64,000 nt of DNA from Kiritimatiellales bacterium (lineage in GTDB: Bacteria > Verrucomicrobiota > Kiritimatiellia > Kiritimatiellales > Tichowtungiaceae), in assembly GCA_041656295.1 (NCBI GenBank), contig JBBADV010000006.1:100254-164253 (forward strand), in the 5' to 3' direction. How positions within the stretch are numbered: position 1 is the first letter of the stretch; each line of letters starts with the position of its first letter. This document shows, one piece after another, positions 32,052 to 39,972 of this stretch. Made by a program: the position numbers and the translations under genes. The notes beneath the pieces were generated by a model. That model did not search any database and was not told the origin of the DNA. It saw only the letters and a program-made list of their open reading frames with translations.

Positions 32052-32442
32052 GCTCGCTGTTCATCTGCGCGCCGGCACGCCGGCGGTTGAATGGGAAGAG
32101 GTTACGCTGCTACTTGCCGACAATGCCGGCATTACGCAAACCAACCGTGAATTTTTCGGTAAAGACCGTCCCACTGATGTCATCAGTTTCCGGTACGATC
32201 CGATCCCCGGCGAAGCCGGCTGCACCGGCGACCTGATTGTCAACGTCGACCGCGCTGTTGAAGAGGGTCCGCAACATTCCGGTGTATCTGCTGAACTCGC
32301 ACTCTACATCGCACACGGTTTCAACCATCTTTCCGGCGCCGATGATAACACGCCGGCGCGCCGCGCCGCCATGCGCCGCACCGAACTCCGCCGCCTTGCC
32401 GGAATTAAAACGGACATTAAAACGCTGTTTCCGGATGCTTGA
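31978..32442 (+). CDS. ybeY: Endoribonuclease YbeY
   Basis: 154 aa, usual length. TNREFFGKDRPTDVISFRYD and GDLIVNVDRA are family blocks. The zinc site, normally HGxLHLxGYDH, reads H113-G-F-N-H117-L-S-G-A-D-D123: the first two histidines are present and the third ligand is Asp. YbeY takes part in 16S rRNA 3'-end maturation and ribosome quality control. The ATG lies inside the 3' end of the PgpH-like gene; the N-terminus MKITVRNQQ matches the family, so the 74-base overlap looks real. Confidence 0.88.
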   Translation: MKITVRNQQKKHRLNLPAIRKLTAELAVHLRAGTPAVEWEEVTLLLADNAGITQTNREFFGKDRPTDVISFRYDPIPGEAGCTGDLIVNVDRAVEEGPQHSGVSAELALYIAHGFNHLSGADDNTPARRAAMRRTELRRLAGIKTDIKTLFPDA

Positions 32443-32537
32443 TTTCCATTTCCGGGAAACAGATGCACCGCCCTGATGCATTTCCTGTTAAGCAGATTTT
32501 GTTATTCGCGATAATTCGCGATTGAAGAAATTCCCTG

Positions 32538-32559
32538 ATTCGTGTTCATTCACGGTAAA
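32538..32559 (+). repeat. Dispersed intergenic repeat, partial copy
   Basis: ATTCGTGTTCATTCACGGTA lies immediately before the ATG at 32562, matching the ATTCGCGTCCATTCGCGGTT core of the copy near gatC with four changes. A related string, TTCGCGATAATTCGCGATTG, lies just upstream (32505-32525). No ribosome-binding site is visible for the gene that follows. Confidence 0.4.
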
Positions 32560-32561
32560 CA

Positions 32562-33803
32562 ATGAATACACCACAATTAACGTACAGTATTGTTGCGCTG
32601 CTCATCGCCGGTTTCTGGGCTATTCTTTTTTCGGCATTCCGCGAAACAGGTAACGCCGGAATTCTGCGGCTGGTCGAAAAAAAACCGCATGCGAAGGCCG
32701 TATTTGAACGGTGGGCGGAACGCTGGAATCTGCTGCGCATCACACTGCTGTTCTGTCTGACGCTGTTTGAAATTGCGGCGGTTTATTTTGCGGTGCGAGC
32801 ACTGCGGTTTGAACACTCCTGGGAATGGGCATTGCTGATTGTTGGCCTGACGCTGCTCTATATCCTGTTCATTCGCGTTATTCCGTATGTGCTCGCCGAA
32901 AGTTATGCGGACCGCCTGTCACTTTTTTTTCTGCCGCTCGTCACATTCTGCGCGCGGATTTTAACGCCGGTGGTTTGGCCCTTTTATGCATTCGAACGCC
33001 GGTTATTAAAGCATGCGCTTTCGACGGCGAAAGAAACCGACCGGCCGTCGCCGGAAGAAGAAATTATGTCGCTCGTTGATGAGGCGGATGATCAGGAGCT
33101 CGAAGAGGACGAGCGCGATATTATTCGCGGAGTATTTGAGCTCAATGAAACGGTTGTGCGCGAGATTATGACGCCGCGCGTCAGCATCGAGGGTCTGCGT
33201 GCCGAAGCCACCGTGCAGGAATGTGTTGATAAAATTATCGGCTCACGTCATTCGCGTTTTCCAGTGTACGCTGAAACAATTGATAACGTCAGCGGCATCG
33301 TCCACGTCAAAGATCTCTTCCGCCCGCTCGCGCGCGGTGAAACTTCAGCACCGGTTTCAACGATTGCCAAAAAAATGCACGTCGTGCCGGAAACGATGCC
33401 GATTAACGACCTGCTGCACGAAATGCAGGAACGCAACTTTCAAATGGCACTCGTCGTTGACGAATACGGCGGTACCGCCGGCATCATCAGCATGGAAGAT
33501 ATTATCGAAGAGCTCATCGGTGAAATTCACGACGAATATGATCTCGCCGAAAAAGAGCTTCAAAAACGCTCCGACGGTTCCATTCTTGTCAAAGCCAGTT
33601 ATCCTGTCGCCGATTTAAATGAGGAACTGAATCTGGAGATTCCGGAGAGCGATGAATACGATTCTATCGGCGGCTACGTGCTCAACGAACTGGGCATCAT
33701 ACCGCCTGCCGGGACAAAAATTACGGCGCCCGGTGTTGTCATTACCGTTCAAACCGCCACATTGCGCCGGATTGATACGCTCTTACTTGTGCCGAACGAA
33801 TGA
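32562..33803 (+). CDS. CNNM/CorC-HlyC family protein with CBS pair
   Basis: 413 aa. Hydrophobic segments near residues 8-25, 60-80, 88-110 and 118-140 form a DUF21-like membrane part. An acidic stretch (EEEIMSLVDEADDQELEEDE) leads into VVREIMTPRVSIEGL, the start of two CBS domains (about residues 200-320), and a C-terminal CorC_HlyC domain (SDEYDSIGGYVLNELG). The family is linked to magnesium/cobalt efflux and stress tolerance; the ion is not known here. Position after ybeY agrees with the common phoH-ybeY-corC gene order. Confidence 0.87.
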   Translation: MNTPQLTYSIVALLIAGFWAILFSAFRETGNAGILRLVEKKPHAKAVFERWAERWNLLRITLLFCLTLFEIAAVYFAVRALRFEHSWEWALLIVGLTLLYILFIRVIPYVLAESYADRLSLFFLPLVTFCARILTPVVWPFYAFERRLLKHALSTAKETDRPSPEEEIMSLVDEADDQELEEDERDIIRGVFELNETVVREIMTPRVSIEGLRAEATVQECVDKIIGSRHSRFPVYAETIDNVSGIVHVKDLFRPLARGETSAPVSTIAKKMHVVPETMPINDLLHEMQERNFQMALVVDEYGGTAGIISMEDIIEELIGEIHDEYDLAEKELQKRSDGSILVKASYPVADLNEELNLEIPESDEYDSIGGYVLNELGIIPPAGTKITAPGVVITVQTATLRRIDTLLLVPNE

Positions 33804-33948
33804 CATTCGCATAGTAACCATCAAGTCGCCGTCTCTTCGGATTCTTGCCGCCGGCAGCAGTGCGGCATTCAACGAGGGAAAACGCAGAGGGGGAACAAAA
33901 CTGAAACTTTGATTCCATTCTTGCGCCGGAAACCGGTATTCTCACACT

Positions 33949-34719
33949 ATGAAGATTCTTTTTACAGGCGATATGGCCGGCAGCACCGGCCGGCAGATTT
34001 TTCAGCGTGTCACCGCCGGACTGCGCGCTGCCGGCCGTGTTGATTTTGTAATTGCAAACGCCGAAAATTCCGCCGGCGGACGCGGACCGTCCGCTGAAAT
34101 CGCCGAGGCAATTTTAAATTCCGGCGCCGATGCCATCACGCTCGGCGATCACGCATGGGATGATAAAACCATTATTCCGCTGCTCGAAACCGAATCGCGC
34201 ATTGTCCGTCCGGCGAATTTTCCGCCGTCCGCCGCCGGACGCGGAATGACGGTGCTCGAAACGCCGGAAGGTCCGCTCTGCCTGATCGCACTCATTGGCC
34301 GCGTCTTCATGGACCCGAACGACTGTCCGTTCCGCACCGCCGACAAGCTGATTCGGCTTGCGAATGCAAAAACTATTATTATCGATTTTCACGCTGAAGC
34401 CACCTCTGAAAAAATCGCACTGGGGCGTTACCTCGACGGACGCGTGACCGCGCTGCTTGGCACCCATACGCATGTGCAAACTGCCGATGAGACCATTTTG
34501 CCGAACGGCACCGCGTATATTACTGACGCCGGTATGACCGGTCCGCACGATTCCGTCATCGGTCGCGATGTTGAGCCTGTCGTGCAGCGCTTTCTCACCG
34601 GTATGCCGCAAAAATTCGATGTATCAAAAAAAGATCCGATACTCGAAGGTATTATCCTCGACGTTGACATGAACACGGGCAAAACGCGCACTATCGAGCG
34701 AATAAAAGAAAGAATGTAG
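33949..34719 (+). CDS. YmdB-type metallophosphoesterase
   Basis: 256 aa, matching the ~260-residue TIGR00282/YmdB family. D8 (FTGDMAGSTG), E39-N40 (ANAENSAGGRG), DFHAEATSEK and GTHTHVQTAD are the metal and catalytic residues. The block usually reading GNHxWD is G66-D67-H68-A-W-D, so the metal-bridging Asn is Asp. Known members are cyclic-nucleotide phosphodiesterases. The stop is 34 bases before xseA. The 145-base gap upstream (33804-33948) has no gene or obvious signal. Confidence 0.85.
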   Translation: MKILFTGDMAGSTGRQIFQRVTAGLRAAGRVDFVIANAENSAGGRGPSAEIAEAILNSGADAITLGDHAWDDKTIIPLLETESRIVRPANFPPSAAGRGMTVLETPEGPLCLIALIGRVFMDPNDCPFRTADKLIRLANAKTIIIDFHAEATSEKIALGRYLDGRVTALLGTHTHVQTADETILPNGTAYITDAGMTGPHDSVIGRDVEPVVQRFLTGMPQKFDVSKKDPILEGIILDVDMNTGKTRTIERIKERM

Positions 34720-34753
34720 CCGAAATTATTCATACCGGGTTTTTTTATAATTG

Positions 34754-36031
34754 ATGCTGGAATCCGTGAACTCCGAACGAAAAATTTACAGTGTTGCCGA
34801 ACTGAACCGCGCGGCGCGATTCACGCTCGAAAATGCACTCGGCGAAGTATGGGTTGAAGGTGAAGTATCGCGGCTCACGCGCCACTCCAGCGGGCACTGG
34901 TATTTCACGCTCAAAGATTCCGCCGCCGCCGTTGCATGCGCCATGTTTAAACAGCATACCGCCGGAGTCTTATTTGCAGCGGCAGACGGCATAAAAGTTC
35001 GTGTGCTGGCGCAAGCGAGTTTGTACGAAGCGCGCGGCAGCTATCAGCTGATCGTCCGCAAAATGGAAAATGCCGGCAAAGGTTCGCTGCAGGAACAGTT
35101 TGAAAAACTCAAAGCCAGACTTGCAGAAGAGGGGCTTTTTGCTGCGACTCGCAAAAAACCGCTGCCGCCGGTGCCGCAGAAAATCGGCATCGTTACCTCG
35201 CCCACCGGCGCAGCCGTTCGCGACATCATCAACGTCCTCACGCGGCGTTTTCCCAACATACAAATTCTGCTCGCACCGGTCACCGTACAGGGCGCCGGCG
35301 CCGCAAAAAGCATCGCCGGTGCGATTGAATATTTAAACACGCGCAGAGATATCGACGTTCTTATCGTCGGGCGCGGCGGCGGAAGTATCGAAGATTTATG
35401 GGCATTCAACGAAGAGATTGTAGCGCGCGCCATCGCGGTATCGGAGATTCCGGTTATCTCAGCGGTCGGACACGAAATTGATTTTACCATCAGCGATTTT
35501 GTTGCTGACGTGCGTGCACCGACACCGTCCGCCGCCGCTGAACTGGCTGTGCCGGTCAAAGCGGAGCTCGAAGCGGAACTGAAAAAAACGGCGGCGCGGA
35601 TTTCCGGTGCACTGCAAAATAAAGTACTGATTTTAAAAGAACGGATTCCGGCACAGAAACAAAATATGATTCACGCGCTGCGGAATGATCTCCGGCAAAC
35701 ACAGCAGCGTATCGACGAAGCGGCGCTGTCACTGTCGCACCGTTTGCAAACCGCCGTCACTGAACAGCGCCAGCATCTGCCGCGTTTGCAGCAAATGATA
35801 CTTCATTGCCTTGAAAACGCTGTGATCGAAAAGCGCCTGAAACTTGAACGCATTAGAGTGCAGTTGCGTGCACTCAGTCCGCTGGCAGTTCTGGAGCGCG
35901 GTTACAGTTTAACGCAAACCGTCGACGGTACTGTGGTGCGCGATGCAGGAGCAGTTAAAACCGGCAGCGTGCTGAAAACCCGTGTTGCCAAAGGAATCAT
36001 TATTTCAGAAGTCAAAGAGAAAGAGGTGTAA
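34754..36031 (+). CDS. xseA: Exodeoxyribonuclease VII large subunit
   Basis: 425 aa from ATG 34754 (a TTG three bases earlier is in frame). N-terminal OB-fold (VWVEGEVSRLTRHSSGHWYF), then PQKIGIVTSPTGAAVRDI and the diagnostic GRGGGSIEDLWAFNEE and SAVGHEIDFTISDFVADVRA, then a long coiled coil and LAVLERGYSLT. With XseB it degrades single-stranded DNA. xseB follows after two bases. Confidence 0.96.
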   Translation: MLESVNSERKIYSVAELNRAARFTLENALGEVWVEGEVSRLTRHSSGHWYFTLKDSAAAVACAMFKQHTAGVLFAAADGIKVRVLAQASLYEARGSYQLIVRKMENAGKGSLQEQFEKLKARLAEEGLFAATRKKPLPPVPQKIGIVTSPTGAAVRDIINVLTRRFPNIQILLAPVTVQGAGAAKSIAGAIEYLNTRRDIDVLIVGRGGGSIEDLWAFNEEIVARAIAVSEIPVISAVGHEIDFTISDFVADVRAPTPSAAAELAVPVKAELEAELKKTAARISGALQNKVLILKERIPAQKQNMIHALRNDLRQTQQRIDEAALSLSHRLQTAVTEQRQHLPRLQQMILHCLENAVIEKRLKLERIRVQLRALSPLAVLERGYSLTQTVDGTVVRDAGAVKTGSVLKTRVAKGIIISEVKEKEV

Positions 36032-36033
36032 TC

Positions 36034-36264
36034 ATGGCTGATAAAACGATTGATTTTGAAAAATCGCTGCGGCGGCTCGAAACGATTATTGACGAAATGG
36101 AAAGCGGTGATCTTTCACTCGAACAGATGATTAAACATTTCGAAGAGGGATCAACGCTGGTCACTCTCTGTTCGGCAAAACTGAATGAAGTTGAAAAGAG
36201 AATCGAAAAGCTTGTTAAAAAAGATAACGAGTTGTCCACCGAGCCGTTCACACCGGAAGAATAA
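36034..36264 (+). CDS. xseB: Exodeoxyribonuclease VII small subunit
   Basis: 76 aa, standard size. FEKSLRRLETIIDEMESGDL followed by LSLEQMIKHFEEGSTLV is the XseB pattern, two helices that pack on the XseA coiled coil. The ATG has AAAGAGG upstream, within the end of xseA. Confidence 0.95.
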   Translation: MADKTIDFEKSLRRLETIIDEMESGDLSLEQMIKHFEEGSTLVTLCSAKLNEVEKRIEKLVKKDNELSTEPFTPEE

Positions 36265-36315
36265 ACCCGTCCATTGAGCTGTATTGGTTACGAAGGTTGT
36301 ATGTAATACAGCGAT

Positions 36316-36333
36316 ACAGCGAATGCTGTTTTT
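36316..36333 (+). terminator. Probable intrinsic terminator after xseB
   Basis: ACAGC-GAAT-GCTGT followed by TTTT (36316-36333): a 5-bp stem with a 4-base loop and a short U-run, in the 88-base gap between the convergent xseB and the minus-strand gene ending at 36353. Short stem, so efficiency is uncertain. Confidence 0.4.
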
Positions 36334-36352
36334 GTCACTATACTCCAAATGT

Positions 36353-37375
36353 TCAAATAAAATCCGGTACCCGCGCAGTACAGAATTTAATCAGATCGGG
36401 AATAGATTCTGTCGGCATGCCGCGCCAGAAAATCATCCAGTCGCCGGCATTGCACCGGCCGTCTGCCTTCCGGTCGTACCATTGATTGACCGGATTATTC
36501 CGGCGTGACCGCCAGAATAAAGAGGGATGGTGTTTGCATATTTCGTCCCATAATTCATGTGCTAAACCTTCGCCGCGCGCTTCGGGACCGACAGCGAATT
36601 TTGAAAGATAAAGTCCTTGCGGATGCTGTTCAAGCAGGGCGGCACCGCGATAATGTTCTTCAAAATAAATTTTTGTTACGGCCTCAAGCACACCGGGTTT
36701 CGGTTTGCATCCGAAACTTTCTTCCAGCAGCGCCATAATTTTTCCGGTATCATACGGCGCACCGGTGCAAATGATACTGCCGCGCCGGAAAACAGTGCCG
36801 GCGCCTTTCACTGTAAAAATTTCCTGCAGCAGCTTCATCGGCGATGTCACCGAAATATGCGTGCCCGGTTTTGCATTAAGCAGTTCTATGGCATCAGCGG
36901 CAAATGCGGCATCATTCGCCGGCAGATCTGCCGGTGGATTCTGCAGATAATAATATTCCATGCTCAGACCGCCGGCAGCACGAATAAAATGCACGCGTTT
37001 GCCGAGCGCCGGGATTTTCTGCCGTAAACTTTCCGTCGCAGAAACACCGCTCTCAACATATACCGGAATCCGGGTTGTATCATTGCCGGTCGACGGAAAT
37101 GCAACGCGCTCGAACAGGGGATCGTGTTTCAGCCGGTCCCATTTTTCTTCGGCATCGGTGCCGCACAAAATGAGCGCCGGACGCAGCCCGAGTGTTTGCA
37201 GAAAATTCAGATCAAATACCACCGCGTCAGCGGCCTGTTCCAGACTTTCCGTGTCCGGCACAAGCAGTGCAAAAAAACCGCCGCCGGCAGACTGGAATTT
37301 TCTGAGATAAAACTCATATTCCTCGCGCCGGCCGATGCCGTCCAGAAAAAGCCGTATGGTGCGGTTTAAAAGCAT
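36353..37375 (-). CDS. N-acetylglutamate synthase-like protein (kinase-like plus NAT domain)
   Basis: 340 aa. The C-terminal part carries LYLSKFAVGPEARGEGLAHE, the GNAT acetyl-CoA loop, and SLFWRSRRNNPVNQWYDRKA, which resembles the vertebrate-type/NAGS-K acetyltransferase domain (LFWRSR..N..N.WYF). The first ~200 residues look like a shortened amino-acid-kinase domain (GLRPALILCG) that probably serves arginine binding or assembly. This would be the first step of arginine synthesis. The standard bacterial ArgA is longer (about 440). Second gene on the minus strand after the membrane protein at 37421. Confidence 0.72.
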   Translation of the reverse strand: MLLNRTIRLFLDGIGRREEYEFYLRKFQSAGGGFFALLVPDTESLEQAADAVVFDLNFLQTLGLRPALILCGTDAEEKWDRLKHDPLFERVAFPSTGNDTTRIPVYVESGVSATESLRQKIPALGKRVHFIRAAGGLSMEYYYLQNPPADLPANDAAFAADAIELLNAKPGTHISVTSPMKLLQEIFTVKGAGTVFRRGSIICTGAPYDTGKIMALLEESFGCKPKPGVLEAVTKIYFEEHYRGAALLEQHPQGLYLSKFAVGPEARGEGLAHELWDEICKHHPSLFWRSRRNNPVNQWYDRKADGRCNAGDWMIFWRGMPTESIPDLIKFCTARVPDFI

Positions 37376-37420
37376 GCGCGAAATGTACAGAGTCTGCCAA
37401 ACGCCTGAAAGTTAAATTTA

Positions 37421-38770
37421 TCAATTCTGTTCGCGCGGCGCGGGAGTGCGCCCGAACTTTTCTTCCATCTCTGCCCAGAAAAGACCGAGACGGATGGTGA
37501 TCAACGTCATCGTTGTCGCAACGAGGATAGCAATCACGCCGATCAAATATCCCGGCAATCCGAAATTAAGCAGGATGAACAGAGTGCAAACCAGCGCCGC
37601 CAGATTGATCGCCTGTCCGGCAAGAATGGCATTCGGACGCCGCCGCCAGGCGGCCAGTCCTTCTGCATGGCCGCGCAGCGACTGAATCACCGGCAGAATG
37701 GAGATCAACAGCATGGCCTGTGATGCCAGCGGAATATCCGCCGCCGGCAGATTTTGAATTTTTCCAAAATACCACTGCGCCGCACATGGGATTTGTCCGA
37801 CCAGCGGGAAGAGCGCCAGCACAACGCCGGATGCCAGTGCAAACTTGAAAACGGATGAATCCTGTTTTATTTTTGGCGGAAATGCCAGCGTCACGGCCTG
37901 CATGCGCAGGGCTGCGAGTCCAACCGGATTTACAATCCCCATCGCAACATAATGAATCGGCAGCATTTGCGCCGGTGCGGCTGCACGCGCAATGAACGCG
38001 CCAACCATAATCCCGGCGGATGACAGCAATATGCCGCCGAATGAAAGCGGCATGGTGAACATAAACTGGGTGCGTAATCCGGCGTGCGGTTCGCCGGAGG
38101 CTGCAAGCTGTTTTACATACGGGCGCGCGAACCAGAGCGTCAGCAGCAGTTCAAGCAGCACCGGACCGGTCATCGCGACAATGCCCATGAACGGTCCTGT
38201 CCAGCCGGCGTGCACAAACAGCGGTGAAAGACAGGCAGTTAAACCGATCCGGCAGAGTGTCGCATTATTGGCCGGTGCGCTGGCGCGCGCATTGTAGAGC
38301 GGCACTAATCCGGCATTGCGGAAAAAGAAACAGATCTGAGCCGGCGTGCTCCAGAACATCACGTTGCGGGCGGTTTCCGTCATCAGATGGTCAAGCCCGA
38401 GAATGCCGTGAAAGATAAATTTTCCCGCCGCCGGAATTCCGCTCAGCAGCAGCTGCAGAATAACCAGAGTAAGACACATATACAGATTCAACTGTTTAAA
38501 CACGCGGAATCCAGAGGCATCGTGACCGAAAACCATACCGGTGGTCAGCAGTCCGCTGCCGATTGCACCGAGCAGAAACATCATTTGCTGACCCTGCGCA
38601 AACGCCGCCAGATCAATCGCACCGTTTGCGCCGTGCGAAACAATGGATGCGACCAGCGGATAGGTCAGGCTTTGTGACGCCGCCTGAATGACCAGCGGAA
38701 TATAAAATTTCGCCGCGCGCCCCGGCGTATAACCCGGTAACGGACCGGACACTGGATGTATGTGTTTCAT
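37421..38770 (-). CDS. Polytopic membrane protein, MATE/ANKH-like
   Basis: 449 aa from the ATG at 38770 (MKHIHPVSGPLPGYTPGRAA). A longer reading to 39097 is rejected because it runs antisense through the tRNA. About 12 hydrophobic helices are visible in two halves, with charged turns such as RGHAEGLAAWRRRPN. The shape fits the MOP/MATE flippase superfamily; the late segment resembles progressive-ankylosis (ANKH) transporters, which is a guess. Substrate unknown. The gene precedes the N-acetylglutamate synthase-like gene on the same strand by 45 bases. Confidence 0.6.
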   Translation of the reverse strand: MKHIHPVSGPLPGYTPGRAAKFYIPLVIQAASQSLTYPLVASIVSHGANGAIDLAAFAQGQQMMFLLGAIGSGLLTTGMVFGHDASGFRVFKQLNLYMCLTLVILQLLLSGIPAAGKFIFHGILGLDHLMTETARNVMFWSTPAQICFFFRNAGLVPLYNARASAPANNATLCRIGLTACLSPLFVHAGWTGPFMGIVAMTGPVLLELLLTLWFARPYVKQLAASGEPHAGLRTQFMFTMPLSFGGILLSSAGIMVGAFIARAAAPAQMLPIHYVAMGIVNPVGLAALRMQAVTLAFPPKIKQDSSVFKFALASGVVLALFPLVGQIPCAAQWYFGKIQNLPAADIPLASQAMLLISILPVIQSLRGHAEGLAAWRRRPNAILAGQAINLAALVCTLFILLNFGLPGYLIGVIAILVATTMTLITIRLGLFWAEMEEKFGRTPAPREQN

Positions 38771-38907
38771 TTTCAGAAATAGTGTTTGAGCGTAGCAGAT
38801 GAAATTCCGGCATAAAGCTGAATTTAGACCATAACTTTTTTCGAACCAAAACGATAGATTGTAAAAGAGGGCAGATTGTAGAAATGGATTTTTAAAAAAA
38901 ATACAGC

Positions 38908-38937
38908 TTGCAATGAAATGCGCAATTCGCATACTAA
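38908..38937 (+). promoter_or_regulatory. Promoter for tRNA-Gly
   Basis: TTGCAA at 38908-38913 and TACTAA at 38932-38937 are 18 bases apart, which puts transcription start a few bases before the mature tRNA 5' end at 38951. It lies in the gap between the minus-strand membrane gene and the tRNA. Confidence 0.5.
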
Positions 38938-38950
38938 CGCACTTTCTATC

Positions 38951-39026
38951 GCGGGTGTAGCTCAGTTGGTAGAGCATCACGTTGCCAACGTGATTGTCGA
39001 CGGTTCGAATCCGTTCACCCGCTCCA
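38951..39026 (+). tRNA. tRNA-Gly (GCC)
   Basis: 76 bases including an encoded CCA. Acceptor arms GCGGGTG / CACCCGC, D-arm GCTC-AGTTGGTAGA-GC, anticodon arm TCACG-TTGCCAA-CGTGA with anticodon GCC at 38984-38986, T-arm with GGTTCGAATCC, discriminator T. The anticodon decodes GGC/GGU glycine. All arms pair as expected. Confidence 0.97.
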
Positions 39027-39071
39027 CTTCTCATATTCCTGGAAAATATTGATTTTCTTAAGGAGTTTGTC

Positions 39072-39104
39072 ATGTCTGCTGTAAAGATTTGCTCCAAACC
39101 GTAA
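39072..39104 (+). CDS. Possible 10-residue leader peptide or gene remnant
   Basis: TAAGGAG (39059-39065), six bases of spacer and ATG give MSAVKICSKP and a TAA. The ribosome site is nearly ideal, better than that of the deoR gene downstream. It could be a leader peptide in the deoR message if transcription starts earlier, or the stump of a lost gene. No attenuator is visible between it and deoR. Too short to assign. Confidence 0.25.
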   Translation: MSAVKICSKP

Positions 39105-39121
39105 AAACGCAGTTGACGAAA

Positions 39122-39166
39122 TGTTAAATTTTGTTAGTTTATAAAAATAAACAACAAAAATTAACA
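39122..39166 (+). promoter_or_regulatory. Operator palindrome upstream of deoR
   Basis: A long AT-rich inverted repeat. TGTTAAATTTTGTT (39122-39135) and GTTTAT (39137-39142) pair with ATAAAC (39147-39152) and AACAAAAATTAACA (39153-39166), with one mismatch and one bulged base. DeoR-family repressors bind such AT-rich repeats. TTGACG at 39113-39118 may be the -35 element; the -10 would fall inside the repeat. The GTG of the regulator is three bases after it, so the repressor is probably autoregulated together with the whole operon. Confidence 0.65.
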
Positions 39167-39168
39167 TA

Positions 39169-39954
39169 GTGAAAGATAAGCCAAATACTGCAGCTGCGCG
39201 GATGAATGCAATTAAAGATGCATTATCGAAAGAGCAGGGTGTTTCGATTTCACGGTTGGCGCAGGCCTATGGCGTCAGCGAAATGACAATCCGGCGCGAT
39301 CTGCGCAAGCTGGAAGAATCCGGCACAGTGCAGCGCACGCACGGCGGGGCTCTGCCGACGGAACGGATGCTGTTTGAATTTGATTTTTCTGTCCGCCGGT
39401 CCGACAACCGCGCCGAAAAACAGGCGATTGCAATGGAAGCGCTGAAACTGATTTCACCCGGCGACCGGTTGATTCTGGACAACGGAACGACAACGCTTGA
39501 GCTGGCAATGCTGCTGCGCGATTACCGTGATTTGACGGTGGTTACTCCGAGTCTTGCCGTTGCGGCGGCGTTGCAATTCTCAGAAGGCATCGAAGTTGTC
39601 CTGCTCGGCGGAGTGTTACGGCGCGGCAAACCGGAACTGACCGGCATCGTCACCGAAAAAATTCTCAGCATGTTCGCGGTAGATATTGCATTTCAGGGCG
39701 CGGATGGCATCGGGCTTGACGGGACACTTTACACCGGCGATCCGCGCGTCGCGGAAGTTGACCGCCGGATTCGCGCGCAGGCGGAACGCACATATGTTTT
39801 GGCGAACAGCAGTAAGATTGGAAAGACGGCGTTAATCGCACATGGGTCGCTGCAGGATACGAAAGCGCTGATTACCGATGCCGGAATTTCTTCCGCTCAC
39901 CGGAAAGCGCTGAAAAATTCCGGTACGCAGTTCATTTTGGCGGAGATGCCGTAA
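39169..39954 (+). CDS. DeoR-family transcriptional repressor
   Basis: 261 aa, normal length. Winged helix-turn-helix near residues 25-60 (VSISRLAQAYGVSEMTIRRDL, then VQRTHGGALP), followed by a phosphosugar-sensing domain of the DeoRC type (ILDNGTTTLELA, GVLRRGKPELTG, NSSKIGKTALIAHG). GTG 39169 has no Shine-Dalgarno; an ATG at 39202 is an alternative start. DeoR proteins are usually released from DNA by a phosphorylated sugar made in the pathway they control. First gene of the eight-gene operon. Confidence 0.9.
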   Translation: MKDKPNTAAARMNAIKDALSKEQGVSISRLAQAYGVSEMTIRRDLRKLEESGTVQRTHGGALPTERMLFEFDFSVRRSDNRAEKQAIAMEALKLISPGDRLILDNGTTTLELAMLLRDYRDLTVVTPSLAVAAALQFSEGIEVVLLGGVLRRGKPELTGIVTEKILSMFAVDIAFQGADGIGLDGTLYTGDPRVAEVDRRIRAQAERTYVLANSSKIGKTALIAHGSLQDTKALITDAGISSAHRKALKNSGTQFILAEMP

Positions 39955-39972
39955 TATTATAAGGAAACGAAA

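Noticed and set aside
38771..39097. N-terminal extension of the minus-strand membrane protein
   Set aside because: It reads antisense through tRNA-Gly and gives the well-known spurious GAGERIRTVDNHV-type peptide. The ATG at 38770 gives a normal membrane protein.
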